A stretch of DNA of 64,000 bases from contig NZ_KI535295.1 in the NCBI RefSeq assembly GCF_000482325.1, positions 483,060 through 547,059 of the forward strand, written 5' to 3'. Under the pieces are notes generated by a model. The model was not told the origin of the DNA, made no database searches, and saw nothing but the letters and a program-made list of their open reading frames with translations. Origin of the DNA: Bacillus sp. UNC438CL73TsuS30 (GTDB lineage: Bacteria > Bacillota > Bacilli > Bacillales > Cytobacillaceae). Positions within the stretch are counted from its first letter, which is position 1, and each line of letters starts with the position of its first letter. Below, in pieces: positions 15,971 through 25,963 of this stretch. Position numbers and translations under genes: made by a program.

Positions 15971-17605
15971 ATGGAGATTTTAAATCTCTCTTTGCCGGCT
16001 GTAAACCAATTTGCTTCTAATTATTTGGAGCAGGCAGCTGATATACAATCATTTTTCCACTATCGTTATAATCAAATATCCGACGATCAGGATCGATTAA
16101 CGGAGTTGAAAAATCGAAGCTTCCCACGCGCAGAATTAACTGCACATATTAGAGAGTTTATGAAGAAATACCCCTCTTCAAAGGCAGTGGAAAATTCACT
16201 AGAAAAACTGTTAAATCCTAAAAGTGTAGTTGTCATTGGCGGGCAGCAGGCAGGAATACTAACGGGACCACTTTATTCGATACATAAAGTTATTTCCATC
16301 ATTAAATTAGCTGAGCAAAAAGAGAGACAGCTTGGTGTACCTGTTATTCCTGTTTTTTGGATTGCCGGTGAGGATCATGATTTTCAGGAAGTAAATCACG
16401 TTTTTGTTCCGGTAGAAAACCGAATGGATAAATGGATTTATCCAGAGAAAGTTTTTCAAAAGAAAATGGTTTCTGATATTCACTTGGATAAAGATTTATG
16501 TCTTGCATGGGTACGAAATGTGATTGAAAACTTTGGTGAAACCATTCATACCAATCGTCTTATTGCATTTGCTGAAGAGCAAATAAGCAAATCGGATACG
16601 TTTGTAGACTTTTTTGCAAACATTGTTATGGAAATGTTTAAAGATTACGGCTTGTTAATTGTTGATTCAGGTGACCGGTTTTTCCGCCAGATTCAAAAAG
16701 AATTTTTGACAGAACAAATTATTCATCATAACTCGATTACTTATTCTTTGCTAAAACAGCAGGATCTGATTAGTCAAAAGGGTTACCCGATAACGATTGA
16801 AGCTCACGATCAGGCTGCGAATCTTTTTTATTACGATGAAAGAATGAACGAACGAATTCTTCTGGAATACAATTTAGAAATAGACCGGTTTGTGGGGAAA
16901 AGTGGAGTCATCTCCTTTACAAAAGAAGAATTAGTGGAGATTGCAGCAAAAGATCCCGGCAGGTTGAGCAATAATGTGGTAACAAGACCTTTAATGCAGG
17001 AATTACTTTTCCCAACGATTGCATTCATTGCTGGCCCGGGGGAAATTTCTTATTGGGCAGAACTGAAGCTTGTTTTTGAATTATTTAATATGAAAATGCC
17101 CCCGATTGTGCCAAGGCTGAATATTACTCTGCTTGACCGCTCTGTTGAAACGGACATGAATGAACTAAATGTAGCTTTGTCTACTGTTTTAACCAAGGGG
17201 ACAACAACCGACAAAGAATTGTTTCTTGACTCAATCAAAGATAAAGAAGCTGAAGAAATCTTCTTAGCAACAAAGGAACAATTGGCTTCGCAATACCGGC
17301 TGATTGAGGCGAAGACTGCCCAGCTTGATAAAGGACTTTTGCCATTATTAAAGAAAAATGAGAAAAAACTTGTAGAAGAAATTGAATTTATGCAAAAGAA
17401 ACTAGATGATTCGGTAAGATTAAAACACGATGTCATCCTAAGGAAATATGGACGTGTTGATCTTTCATTAAGACCTGACGGGTTCCCGCAGGAGAGAACA
17501 TGGAATGTGTTTTATTATTTAAATCAATATGGGCTTAATCTCATCAATGATGTAATGCAATTAAGCTTTGAGTTTGATGGACGGCATAAAATAATTAAAA
17601 TGTAG
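15971..17605 (+). CDS. bshC: Bacillithiol biosynthesis cysteine-adding enzyme BshC
   Basis: BshC is assigned the last step of bacillithiol synthesis, adding cysteine to GlcN-malate. At 544 residues it is full length. The N-half has a nucleotide-binding-like core with V-I-G-G-Q-Q-A-G-I-L-T-G-P-L-Y and F-W-I-A-G-E-D-H-D-F, both conserved in BshC. The C-terminal half has a long coiled coil (about 395-480). A weak SigA-like pair (TTTTGA, TATACT) lies about 40 bases before the ATG. It stands alone between panE and mraZ, as in B. subtilis (yllA). Confidence 0.95.
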   Translation: MEILNLSLPAVNQFASNYLEQAADIQSFFHYRYNQISDDQDRLTELKNRSFPRAELTAHIREFMKKYPSSKAVENSLEKLLNPKSVVVIGGQQAGILTGPLYSIHKVISIIKLAEQKERQLGVPVIPVFWIAGEDHDFQEVNHVFVPVENRMDKWIYPEKVFQKKMVSDIHLDKDLCLAWVRNVIENFGETIHTNRLIAFAEEQISKSDTFVDFFANIVMEMFKDYGLLIVDSGDRFFRQIQKEFLTEQIIHHNSITYSLLKQQDLISQKGYPITIEAHDQAANLFYYDERMNERILLEYNLEIDRFVGKSGVISFTKEELVEIAAKDPGRLSNNVVTRPLMQELLFPTIAFIAGPGEISYWAELKLVFELFNMKMPPIVPRLNITLLDRSVETDMNELNVALSTVLTKGTTTDKELFLDSIKDKEAEEIFLATKEQLASQYRLIEAKTAQLDKGLLPLLKKNEKKLVEEIEFMQKKLDDSVRLKHDVILRKYGRVDLSLRPDGFPQERTWNVFYYLNQYGLNLINDVMQLSFEFDGRHKIIKM

Positions 17606-17637
17606 AAACTTCCCGTTTTGTGAAGTTTCTTTTTTTT
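17604..17637 (+). terminator. Terminator of bshC
   Basis: A perfect 9-bp stem (AGAAACTTC/GAAGTTTCT) starts within the stop codon and is followed by eight T. Confidence 0.9.
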
Positions 17638-17695
17638 GAGAAAAATTACAAGTTTTAAAGGGATTTTAAATCTTTGGAACGAATAGTAAAAATAA

Positions 17696-17742
17696 GTGGA
17701 GGAAAGTGGGGGAATGTGGTACATTTTATATAGAAAGTGGGG
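17696..17742 (+). promoter_or_regulatory. Direct GTGG repeats, probable MraZ operator
   Basis: GTGGAG (17696), GTGGGG (17706) and GTGGTA (17716) recur at exactly 10-bp spacing, with a fourth GTGGGG at 17737. Such repeats before mraZ are the known MraZ-binding sites in other bacteria, so the dcw operon is probably autoregulated here. The last copy also lies in the ribosome-site region of mraZ. Confidence 0.7.
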
Positions 17743-17751
17743 GTAGCGGGT

Positions 17752-18183
17752 ATGTTCATGGGTGAATACCATCACAGCATCGATAATAAAGGCCGTATCA
17801 TCGTGCCCTCCAAATTCCGTGATGATCTTGGTGAAATGTTCATTATCACGAGGGGTTTGGATCAATGTTTGTTTGGTTACCCATTAACAGAGTGGAAAGT
17901 GATAGAAGAAAAACTTAAAGGTTTACCACTAACTAAGAAAGATGCCCGTGCTTTTACTCGATTTTTCTTCTCAGGTGCAACTGAAAGCGAGTTGGACAAG
18001 CAAGGAAGGATTAATATACCTGCCCCATTGCTTCAATATGCAAAATTAGAAAAAGAATGTGTTGTCTTAGGTGTTTCCAATCGAATTGAAATCTGGAGCA
18101 AGCAGATTTGGGAAGACTATTTTGTGCAATCTGAGGATTCTTTTGCTGAGATTGCAGAAAATATGATTGGCTTTGATATATAA
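17752..18183 (+). CDS. mraZ: Transcriptional regulator MraZ
   Basis: This 143-residue first gene of the dcw cluster encodes a ring-forming DNA-binding protein with two SpoVT/AbrB-like halves. Each half has a D-x-x-x-R motif: D-N-K-G-R near residue 12 and D-K-Q-G-R near residue 84. It represses its own operon in E. coli and mycoplasmas. ATG 17752 matches the family start (M-F-M-G-E-Y) and follows GGGGG; an upstream in-frame GTG at 17737 is less likely. rsmH follows after 62 bases. Confidence 0.96.
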   Translation: MFMGEYHHSIDNKGRIIVPSKFRDDLGEMFIITRGLDQCLFGYPLTEWKVIEEKLKGLPLTKKDARAFTRFFFSGATESELDKQGRINIPAPLLQYAKLEKECVVLGVSNRIEIWSKQIWEDYFVQSEDSFAEIAENMIGFDI

Positions 18184-18245
18184 TGGAAAAGTTATATAAA
18201 CATAACTTATTATATATCGTTTGATTCGATAAGGAGAATTGGAAA

Positions 18246-19178
18246 ATGTTTGAACATACAACTGTGTTATTAAACGAAGCGGTAGAAGGCTTAAATATTA
18301 AACCGGATGGGATTTACGTTGACTGTACATTAGGCGGAGCGGGACATAGTGCGCTCATTCTTTCGAAATTAGGGGCAGAGGGAAAATTATTTGCCTTTGA
18401 TCAGGATGAAGTGGCAATTGCCAATGCCAAAGAAAAGTTATCGTCTAATCTTGAAAAATTGACGATTATTAAAAGCAATTTCTTATATTTAAAGGATGAG
18501 CTCCAAGCCTTAGGCATTAGGAAAGTTGATGGTGTTCTTTATGATTTAGGGGTATCATCCCCACAGTTAGACACACCGGAAAGAGGATTCAGCTATCATC
18601 ATGATGCTCCATTAGATATGAGAATGGATCGTGAAGCACACACTTCGGCCTATGATGTCGTTAATCACTGGGAATATGAAGATTTAGTCCGAATCTTTTT
18701 TCGCTATGGTGAAGAGAAATTTTCTAAGCAAATTGCTAGGAAAATTGAAGCAGCACGAGAATCCAGACCAATTGAGACAACAGCGGAATTGGTTGAATTA
18801 ATAAAGGACGCAATCCCTGCACCCGCCCGAAGAAAAGGCGGACATCCAGCCAAGAGGGTTTTTCAGGCGATAAGAATTGCAGTAAACGACGAATTATCCG
18901 TTTTTGAACAATCATTAAACCAAGCAATGGATATTTTAAATCCGGGAGGAAGAATCAGTGTGATTACCTTCCACTCGTTAGAGGATCGAATTTGTAAGGC
19001 GGCATTTAAAAAAGCTAGCGTTGCCCCTGACTTACCCCATGGTTTACCGATTATTCCAGAACAATACAAACCAACGTTAAAATTAATCTCTCGAAAACCT
19101 ATTCTTCCTTCTGAAGAAGAACTCGAACAAAACAATCGTGCCCGATCTGCGAAGCTTCGTATTGCAGAAAAAATATAA
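18246..19178 (+). CDS. rsmH: 16S rRNA (cytosine(1402)-N(4))-methyltransferase RsmH
   Basis: RsmH (MraW) makes N4-methyl-C1402 in the 30S P site using S-adenosylmethionine. The 310-residue protein has the SAM loop [10 protein letters not shown] near residues 28-37, [10 protein letters not shown] near 101-110, and the C-terminal F-H-S-L-E-D-R and R-S-A-K-L-R-I-A motifs. AAGGAGA precedes the ATG. ftsL follows after 23 bases. Confidence 0.97.
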   Translation: MFEHTTVLLNEAVEGLNIKPDGIYVDCTLGGAGHSALILSKLGAEGKLFAFDQDEVAIANAKEKLSSNLEKLTIIKSNFLYLKDELQALGIRKVDGVLYDLGVSSPQLDTPERGFSYHHDAPLDMRMDREAHTSAYDVVNHWEYEDLVRIFFRYGEEKFSKQIARKIEAARESRPIETTAELVELIKDAIPAPARRKGGHPAKRVFQAIRIAVNDELSVFEQSLNQAMDILNPGGRISVITFHSLEDRICKAAFKKASVAPDLPHGLPIIPEQYKPTLKLISRKPILPSEEELEQNNRARSAKLRIAEKI

Positions 19179-19201
19179 AAAATTGCTGGAGGGGAAAAAA
19201 T

Positions 19202-19558
19202 TTGAGTAATCTTGCCAGGAAATATCAAGAGCAACAACAAGTGACTGAAACCGTTCAAGAAAAACTAAAAGTAAAAGTTAAGAAGTCCTGGCTTACACCC
19301 GGGGAAAAAGTACTCGGGATTGCGTTTGCCGGTATGGTTTGTTTTGGTGCTGTTCATATGATTTCGAACCAGTCGCAAATTTGGCAGGTGAATAAATCGA
19401 TTCAAGAAACTACAAACTCAATTGAGAAGCAAAAGAAAGTAAACAATGACTTAAAAGTACAAGTTAGCGAACTAAGTACGTATGAACGTATTTATGAAAA
19501 AGCAAAGGAAATGGGACTCGTTTTAAACGAAAATAACGTCAAGGTTGTGCAAAAATGA
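19202..19558 (+). CDS. ftsL: Cell division protein FtsL
   Basis: The 118-residue bitopic protein has a basic cytoplasmic tail (residues 1-35), one transmembrane segment (about 37-56) and a short extracellular leucine-zipper-like coiled coil (about 60-115). It forms a trimer with DivIB and DivIC that activates septal synthesis. The start is TTG after GGAGGGG. It overlaps pbpB by 4 bases. Confidence 0.9.
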   Translation: MSNLARKYQEQQQVTETVQEKLKVKVKKSWLTPGEKVLGIAFAGMVCFGAVHMISNQSQIWQVNKSIQETTNSIEKQKKVNNDLKVQVSELSTYERIYEKAKEMGLVLNENNVKVVQK

Positions 19559-21762
19559 TTAAGAAACAGCCCTATATGAATGTTGGAGCAGCCTGTTTAT
19601 TTGGAATATTCGGCCTGCTCTTTTTTATATTGCTTTTCCGATATTTTTCAATCGAAATATCCGGGGAAGCTGCCGGTCAGCCGCTTGCAGCAAAGGCGCA
19701 GAAAAAATATACAAGGGTCGGTACACTTGAAGCCTCCAGAGGGATTATTTATGATCGAAACGGAGAAGTTGTCGCAGAAGACACCGCTTCATATACACTT
19801 CTTGCCATTTTAAGTAAAAAGATGACGACGGACCCGAAACATCCAATGCATGTTAAGGATCCGCAAAAAACTGCAGAAGAATTGGCCAAATATATTGATA
19901 TGGATGAGTCTGAGATTTATAGTAGATTAACAAAAAAATTGTTTGAGGTTCAATTTGGCTCTGCCGGAAAAGATATCTCGATTGAAACGAAAAGGAAAAT
20001 TGAGGCTTTAAAGCTTCCGGGTATTACCTTTATCCCACAAATGAAGCGTTTCTATCCAAACGGGATATTTGCCTCTCATTTAGTAGGATATGCTGACCCT
20101 GATGAAAAAAAAGATAATAAAATCGTAGGACAAATGGGAATTGAGAAATCTCTAAATAATTACCTAACAGGCTCAAATGGAAAAATAAATTACGAAAGTG
20201 ACTTATGGGGCTATATACTTCCGGATAAAAAGAAAAACATCACCCCGGCAAAGGATGGTGATGATGTTTATTTAACAATTGATCAGAAAATCCAAACATT
20301 TTTAGAAGATGCTATGAATAAGGTGGCAAAGGAATATAATCCGAAAAAAATTATTGCGATTGTAGCAGATCCGAAAACAGGTGATATTTTAGCGATGGGG
20401 CAACGTCCGTCTTTTGACCCGAAAACAAAAGAAGGCATTACGGACAGCTGGCATAATGAAGCCATTGAAACTTCATATGTACCTGGTTCGACCATGAAGA
20501 TTTTCACGCTTGCCGCAGCTGTGAATGAAGGGGTTTTCAACCCGAATGAATTGTATAAATCAGGATCCTATCAGGTTTCTCCAAGGTCACCGGCGATACA
20601 TGATCATAATTATTCAGGCTGGGGAACCATCTCCTTTTTAGAAGGTTTGCAGCGTTCATCGAATGTTGCCTTCGCAAAAATAGCTCATGAAAAATTAGGC
20701 TTTGAGAAATTCCGAGAGTACTTAAGTAAATTCGGATTTGACCGGCCGACCGGAATTGATCTTCCCAATGAAGCATCAGGAAAAATTCAGTATAATTACC
20801 CAATCGAAAAAGTAACAACAGCCTTCGGGCAAGGTACAGCGATAACACCAATTGAGCAAATTCAGGCAGCAACATCGATTGCTAATGATGGTAAAATGAT
20901 GAAACCTCATGTAGTAGAGAAAATTGTCAATCACGATACCGGAAAAACGATTAAAGAAAACAAACCTGAAGTGGTATCCACACCAATAACTGCTGAAACC
21001 GCAAAAACTGTTCGTAATTATCTTGAAACAGTTGTTACTTCAAAAAATGGGACAGGAGGGCGCTACAAAATTGATGGTTATAGCGTCGCTGGTAAAACCG
21101 GAACAGCGAATATCCCAAACCCAAATGGCGGGGGATATTTAACAGGTTCACAGAATTATATTTTCTCTTTTCTCGGAATGGCGCCAAAAAATGATCCGAA
21201 ATTAATTGTTTATGTTGCAGTGCAACAGCCGCAAATAGACAACTATGAATTTGGCTCACGCCCTGTTTCAGAGATTTTTAAACCGGTAATGAAAAATAGT
21301 TTGCAATACTTAAATATCCGTCCATCGAAACTTCAAAGGCCTAGTTCGATTAAGCTTGGAAATTTAACTGGTGATGCAATAACTGAAACTGTAAAAAATT
21401 TAAATAATCAAGGATTTAGTCCGATTGTGCTTGGAAAAGGTCCGGATGTAACCACTCAGCTTCCAAAGGCTGGAACCACCATTCTCGAAGGAGAAAAGGT
21501 TTTATTAGGTACGAAAGGTAAGATGTTTGCTCCTGATATGAAAGGCTGGTCACTCCGTGATGTTATGCAGATTGCAAAAATAGCGAATTTGAAGTTTAAC
21601 GTTGCAGGCAGCGGGTATGTAGTGAAGCAGAATATTAGTCCCGGAGCTACGTTAAAAAAGGGAGATAATTTGATTGTACAATTGCAAACTCCTGAGCAGC
21701 AGTCAATAAACACAGAGGATGCCAGTCAAGAAAAAAATCCTGATCAAAATATTAGCGATTAA
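19555..21762 (+). CDS. pbpB: Penicillin-binding protein 2B, septal transpeptidase
   Basis: This class B PBP (FtsI-like) cross-links peptidoglycan at the division septum. At 735 residues it has an N-terminal anchor (about 12-32), a dimerisation domain (about 55-225), the transpeptidase domain with S-T-M-K (nucleophile S312), S-S-N and K-T-G-T, and two PASTA repeats at the C-terminus (about 600-720). It is the vegetative counterpart of SpoVD encoded next. Start ATG overlaps the ftsL stop. Confidence 0.96.
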   Translation: MIKKQPYMNVGAACLFGIFGLLFFILLFRYFSIEISGEAAGQPLAAKAQKKYTRVGTLEASRGIIYDRNGEVVAEDTASYTLLAILSKKMTTDPKHPMHVKDPQKTAEELAKYIDMDESEIYSRLTKKLFEVQFGSAGKDISIETKRKIEALKLPGITFIPQMKRFYPNGIFASHLVGYADPDEKKDNKIVGQMGIEKSLNNYLTGSNGKINYESDLWGYILPDKKKNITPAKDGDDVYLTIDQKIQTFLEDAMNKVAKEYNPKKIIAIVADPKTGDILAMGQRPSFDPKTKEGITDSWHNEAIETSYVPGSTMKIFTLAAAVNEGVFNPNELYKSGSYQVSPRSPAIHDHNYSGWGTISFLEGLQRSSNVAFAKIAHEKLGFEKFREYLSKFGFDRPTGIDLPNEASGKIQYNYPIEKVTTAFGQGTAITPIEQIQAATSIANDGKMMKPHVVEKIVNHDTGKTIKENKPEVVSTPITAETAKTVRNYLETVVTSKNGTGGRYKIDGYSVAGKTGTANIPNPNGGGYLTGSQNYIFSFLGMAPKNDPKLIVYVAVQQPQIDNYEFGSRPVSEIFKPVMKNSLQYLNIRPSKLQRPSSIKLGNLTGDAITETVKNLNNQGFSPIVLGKGPDVTTQLPKAGTTILEGEKVLLGTKGKMFAPDMKGWSLRDVMQIAKIANLKFNVAGSGYVVKQNISPGATLKKGDNLIVQLQTPEQQSINTEDASQEKNPDQNISD

Positions 21763-21807
21763 AGAAAACTCTCTCCTTTCATTTAAAGGGGGAGTTTTCT
21801 TTTTTCT
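21762..21807 (+). terminator. Terminator between pbpB and spoVD
   Basis: AGAAAACTCTC and CCTTT pair with AAAGG and GGGAGTTTTCT around a short loop, then TTTTTCTT. It separates vegetative pbpB from sporulation-specific spoVD. Confidence 0.85.
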
Positions 21808-21876
21808 TAACGGTCTAATTTTTTATGTACAAGCATATAAATGGAACGACCACTAAAGAGGAGGCTCGTTCAAAGT

Positions 21877-23796
21877 ATGCGTGTTTCAAATGTAACTGTC
21901 CGTAAACGGTTAATGATTGCACTTTTCGTTGGAATACTTATCTTTTTAATTATCGATGTCCGGCTTGGGTATGTACAGTTTGTTCTTGGTGATATGCTTA
22001 CAGGAAAAGCCAAAGATTCGTGGAGCCGAAATATACCCTTTGAGCCTGAGCGTGGAGAGATTGTCGACCGAAATGGGGTCCCGCTTGCAACAAATGTCAG
22101 TGCTCCAACGGTTTGGGTTGTTCCAAGACAAATTAAAAACCCAGCGGAAACGGCTGAAAAACTTGCCTCCGTGCTAAATATAACTAAGGAAAAGGCATAT
22201 AAAGAAATTACCCAGGGACAATCGATTGTCAGAATCAAAGAAGGAAGGAAAATTTCCCATGAAAAGGCCAAAGAAATAAGGGCATTAGGTCTTGATGGAA
22301 TCTATATTGGTGAGGATTCTAAACGCCATTACCCATATGGAAGCTATCTTTCCCATGTTCTCGGTTTTGCCGGAGTGGACAACCAGGGCCTGATGGGTCT
22401 TGAAAAGTATTATGATAAGGAACTTAGCGGGGACCGGGGTTCCGTAAAGTTTTATGCAAACGCAAAGGGACAGCGGATGAACGATATGGCGGATGATTAT
22501 GAACCGCCTAAAAATGGTCTGAATTTAAAATTAACCATTGATACGAAGATCCAAACCATTGTGGAAAGGGAGTTAGATATTGCCGAGGCTAAGTATAATC
22601 CAGACGGAATCATAGCCATTGCTATGAACCCTAATAATGGAGAAATTTTAGCAATGTCCAGCCGCCCTACATTTAATCCTTCTAATTTTAGAAATGTTTC
22701 GCAGGAAGTTTACAACCGGAATCTCCCAGTATGGTCAACCTATGAGCCTGGTTCTACCTTTAAGATTATTACTCTTGCTGCTGCATTAGAAGAGGGAAAG
22801 GTGAATTTAGAGAAGGATCAATTTCACGATCCTGGATATGTTACCGTTGCTGGGGCGAGGCTTAGATGCTGGAAGCGCGGGGGGCATGGCAGTGAAACAT
22901 TTTTACAGGTTGTACAAAATTCATGTAACCCTGGATTCGTAGAATTAGGAGAACGTTTAGGTAAAGATACCCTGTTTAAATATATAAAGGATTTCGGATT
23001 TGGCCAAAAGACAGGAATTGATTTACAAGGAGAAGGTACAGGGATTTTATTTAATTTAAATCGGGTCGGTCCAGTTGAATTAGCGACTACGGCATTTGGC
23101 CAAGGGGTATCAGTTACCCCCATTCAACAGGTTACAGCGGTTGCGGCGGCTATAAACGGAGGAATTTTGTATAAACCGTATATTGCGAAAGAGATTGATG
23201 ATCCTTTAACAAATGAAGTAGTTATGAGAAATTCACCCGTAGCAAAACGAAGAGTGATTTCTGAGGCAACGTCTAAAAAGGTTCGCAATGCACTTGAAAG
23301 TGTTGTTGCTCAGGGGACTGGCGGTAAAGCATTTGTTGACTCTTATCGAATTGGCGGTAAGACAGGGACGGCCCAAAAAGCACAAAATGGACGTTATCTA
23401 GAAAATAATCATATTGTTTCCTTTATTGGGTTTGCGCCAGCGGATGACCCACAGCTAGTTGTTTATGTAGCTGTCGATAATCCAAAGGGAGTTGTTCAAT
23501 TCGGGGGTCAGGTAACAGCGCCAATTGTTGGAAATATCATGAAGGATAGTTTGCGTGCCATGGGGGTTGAGCCACGTAAAAACCAAATTGAAAAGAAAAA
23601 GGCTTGGGATGATGTCCCGGTCATTGAACTGCCTGACCTGGTTGGATTGACAAAAAGTGAGATTGGCGAACAGATGATCAATTTGAAAATTGATGCAAGT
23701 GGTGAAGGTGATACAGTGGTAAGGCAATCCCCTGCACCGGGAACAAAATTAAAAGAGGGTTCGAAAATTAGACTTTATTTTGGCAATGGTGAATAG
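21877..23796 (+). CDS. spoVD: Sporulation-specific penicillin-binding protein SpoVD
   Basis: SpoVD is the class B PBP needed for spore cortex peptidoglycan, made in the mother cell and working with SpoVE. The 639-residue protein has an N-terminal anchor (about 12-30), a dimerisation domain, the transpeptidase domain (S-T-F-K with S293, S-C-N, K-T-G-T) and a single C-terminal PASTA domain (about 580-637). ATG 21877 matches the family N-terminus M-R-V-S-N-V-T-V; ATG 21841 is in frame but has no ribosome site. The preceding AGGAGG is 12 bases away, unusually far. Its Cys in the R-C-W segment fits the SpoVD redox regulation by StoA. Confidence 0.95.
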   Translation: MRVSNVTVRKRLMIALFVGILIFLIIDVRLGYVQFVLGDMLTGKAKDSWSRNIPFEPERGEIVDRNGVPLATNVSAPTVWVVPRQIKNPAETAEKLASVLNITKEKAYKEITQGQSIVRIKEGRKISHEKAKEIRALGLDGIYIGEDSKRHYPYGSYLSHVLGFAGVDNQGLMGLEKYYDKELSGDRGSVKFYANAKGQRMNDMADDYEPPKNGLNLKLTIDTKIQTIVERELDIAEAKYNPDGIIAIAMNPNNGEILAMSSRPTFNPSNFRNVSQEVYNRNLPVWSTYEPGSTFKIITLAAALEEGKVNLEKDQFHDPGYVTVAGARLRCWKRGGHGSETFLQVVQNSCNPGFVELGERLGKDTLFKYIKDFGFGQKTGIDLQGEGTGILFNLNRVGPVELATTAFGQGVSVTPIQQVTAVAAAINGGILYKPYIAKEIDDPLTNEVVMRNSPVAKRRVISEATSKKVRNALESVVAQGTGGKAFVDSYRIGGKTGTAQKAQNGRYLENNHIVSFIGFAPADDPQLVVYVAVDNPKGVVQFGGQVTAPIVGNIMKDSLRAMGVEPRKNQIEKKKAWDDVPVIELPDLVGLTKSEIGEQMINLKIDASGEGDTVVRQSPAPGTKLKEGSKIRLYFGNGE

Positions 23797-23811
23797 AATT
23801 AAAAGTAATGG

Positions 23812-23850
23812 GGTAGGCGGCTGGAATATGTATTCTGCCGCCTATTTTTC
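23812..23850 (+). terminator. Terminator of spoVD
   Basis: The stem TAGGCGGC/GCCGCCTA encloses a smaller GAAT/ATTC pairing and is followed by TTTTT. Confidence 0.85.
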
Positions 23851-23900
23851 CGCTGCAATTAATGGTAGAATGGAATTTGGTTTTATTTTCATGTAAAATA

Positions 23901-23965
23901 AGAAAAGCTGATGCGCCTGGTTAGTCCTAAAAGCAACCTTAAGGGCTGGGCACTGGAGCTGGAAT
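23901..23965. repeat. Degenerate short copy of the palindromic repeat
   Basis: GAAAAGCTGATGCGCC at the left and GGGCACTGGAGCTGG at the right resemble the ends of the repeat at 14407-14467 with several substitutions. It fills most of the 246-base gap between spoVD and murE. Confidence 0.45.
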
Positions 23966-24042
23966 AATCGAAGTAGAATATTTTAACCTTCTTCAAATTA
24001 GTCAGCCATGTACTTCCTGGTCATGAGAGGATTTGAGAGAAC

Positions 24043-25503
24043 ATGAAGCTACAAAATCTACTTGAATTTTTGCATTCATTAGTCCCTTATTCGGGCGCCA
24101 ATCCGGAAATTTCATCGATTGAAAATGATAGCCGAAAGGTGCAAAAGGGAAGTTTATTTATTTGTATTAAAGGCTACACAGTGGATGGTCATGATTATGC
24201 ACAAGCCGCTGTTATGAATGGTGCAGCCGCTGTTCTTGCCGAAAAAACACTTCCGCTTGATGTACCGGTTATTTTAGTAAAGGATACTCATCGTGCTATG
24301 GCAGTCCTTGCCGATGCCTATTACGGGCAGCCATCGAAAAAAATGCACTTAATTGGCATTACCGGAACGAACGGGAAAACCACCACTAGTCATTTAATTG
24401 AAAAGATTTTTGCAGATGCGGGGAAGAAAACTGGCTTGATTGGAACGATGTATACAAAAATTGGTGATAGGACAATCGAAACCAAAAATACGACCCCTGA
24501 TAGCCTGACATTGCAAAAAAACTTTCAGCAAATGGTCAAGGCCGATGTTGAACTAGCGGTAATGGAGGTTTCTTCCCATGCTTTAGATATGGGAAGGGTC
24601 CATGGCTGTGATTATGATGTTGCGGTGTTTACGAATTTATCCCAGGATCATCTTGATTATCATAAAACCATGGAGGATTACCATCGGGCAAAATGCTTGC
24701 TATTTTCCCAGCTCGGAAATACCTTTGAAAAAAGCAAACCGAAATTTGCCATTTTGAATGCAGATGAACCTGCTTCGGTATTATTTGAAAAATCTACGGC
24801 TGCGCATGTCATTACATACGGGATTAACAATCATGCGGATATCCGGGCGGAAAATATTCAAATGAAGTCCTTTGGCACAAGCTTCGAATTAATCATTAAA
24901 AAGGAAAGATATCCGGTTAAAATGCAGCTCTTAGGGAAATTCAATGTGTATAATGTGTTAGCAAGCGTTTCAGCTTCAATCGTTTCAGCCGTGCCCATAA
25001 CGCAAATTATCCAGTCAATTCAAAGTATTAAAGGAGTGGCAGGAAGATTTGAACTAGTTGATAAAGGTCAAAACTTTACAATTATCGTTGATTATGCGCA
25101 TACACCGGACAGCTTGGAAAATGTTTTGAAGACAGTCCGGCAATTCGCCCAGAAAAAAATATTTGTCGTTGTTGGCTGCGGGGGTGACCGAGACCGTACG
25201 AAAAGACCACTGATGGCTCAAATTGCCTGCAAATTTGCAACAGACCCGATATTTACGTCAGATAATCCAAGAAGTGAGGATCCAATGGCCATCCTTAATG
25301 ATATGGTTTCAGGAGTACAAGGGTTAAGCTTTGAAGTTATACCCGACAGAAAAATGGCAATTGCAGCAGCAGTTGAACGTGCATCTGAAGGCGATGTAAT
25401 TCTTATTGCCGGTAAAGGTCATGAAACCTATCAAATTATTGGTAGCAAGGTATATGATTTTGATGACCGGCTTGTAGCTCAAGATGCACTCAAGGGGAGA
25501 TAG
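24043..25503 (+). CDS. murE: UDP-MurNAc-L-Ala-D-Glu:meso-DAP ligase
   Basis: MurE adds the third stem-peptide residue. The 486-residue protein has the N-terminal UDP-binding domain, the ATP loop [11 protein letters not shown] (about residues 105-115) and the C-terminal ligase domain. The D-N-P-R motif (near 407) is diagnostic for meso-diaminopimelate rather than lysine, so the wall is A1-gamma type like B. subtilis. The gene follows a repeat-containing gap and begins a tightly packed stretch to murD. Confidence 0.97.
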   Translation: MKLQNLLEFLHSLVPYSGANPEISSIENDSRKVQKGSLFICIKGYTVDGHDYAQAAVMNGAAAVLAEKTLPLDVPVILVKDTHRAMAVLADAYYGQPSKKMHLIGITGTNGKTTTSHLIEKIFADAGKKTGLIGTMYTKIGDRTIETKNTTPDSLTLQKNFQQMVKADVELAVMEVSSHALDMGRVHGCDYDVAVFTNLSQDHLDYHKTMEDYHRAKCLLFSQLGNTFEKSKPKFAILNADEPASVLFEKSTAAHVITYGINNHADIRAENIQMKSFGTSFELIIKKERYPVKMQLLGKFNVYNVLASVSASIVSAVPITQIIQSIQSIKGVAGRFELVDKGQNFTIIVDYAHTPDSLENVLKTVRQFAQKKIFVVVGCGGDRDRTKRPLMAQIACKFATDPIFTSDNPRSEDPMAILNDMVSGVQGLSFEVIPDRKMAIAAAVERASEGDVILIAGKGHETYQIIGSKVYDFDDRLVAQDALKGR

Positions 25504-25506
25504 GAG

Positions 25507-25962
25507 ATGTATTTAGTTTATAGTGATGTTGCCAATTTCATTCATGAATTTCGGGGAGCACATGATCCCGCTCTTACTTTTTATACGGTAACGGACCAAT
25601 CAGCAGCAATTCAGCCGAAAGGGATTTTTGTACCACTCAGTGAAGAATCAGGTGAACTAAAAGAGGCACTTGCCAATGGGGCAATCGCTGCCATTTGGGA
25701 TAAAGAAAAACAGCTGCCGCGCTATACTCCGAACCACTTTCCGGTTTTTCTTGTGGAAGATCCGGAGGAAGCTTTGCGGATGATCCTACAACACTATATA
25801 GATAAATTAGATGGAGAAACAGAAAAAACAATGAATATAACAAAATTTGATTTTTTAGAGAAAAAACTTTTTAACAAAAATAAACAAACATATGATATTG
25901 CTGTGATGTTGAATGAATTATCAGATAAGTTAAATGTAGCTGATGAAGGAAGGAGGGGATAA
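25507..25962 (+). CDS. Orphan MurF-type N-terminal domain protein
   Basis: This 151-residue ORF sits 3 bases after murE and 1 base before mraY with its own ribosome site (GGAG), so it is translated in the operon. Residues 28-105 ([18 protein letters not shown]) match the UDP-binding N-domain of MurF. There is no ATP loop and no ligase domain. The last 40 residues are a charged helical tail. It may be a remnant of a murF that stood here, or a kept accessory protein. I see no internal frameshift, which favours retention. Confidence 0.75.
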   Translation: MYLVYSDVANFIHEFRGAHDPALTFYTVTDQSAAIQPKGIFVPLSEESGELKEALANGAIAAIWDKEKQLPRYTPNHFPVFLVEDPEEALRMILQHYIDKLDGETEKTMNITKFDFLEKKLFNKNKQTYDIAVMLNELSDKLNVADEGRRG

Positions 25963-25963
25963 A

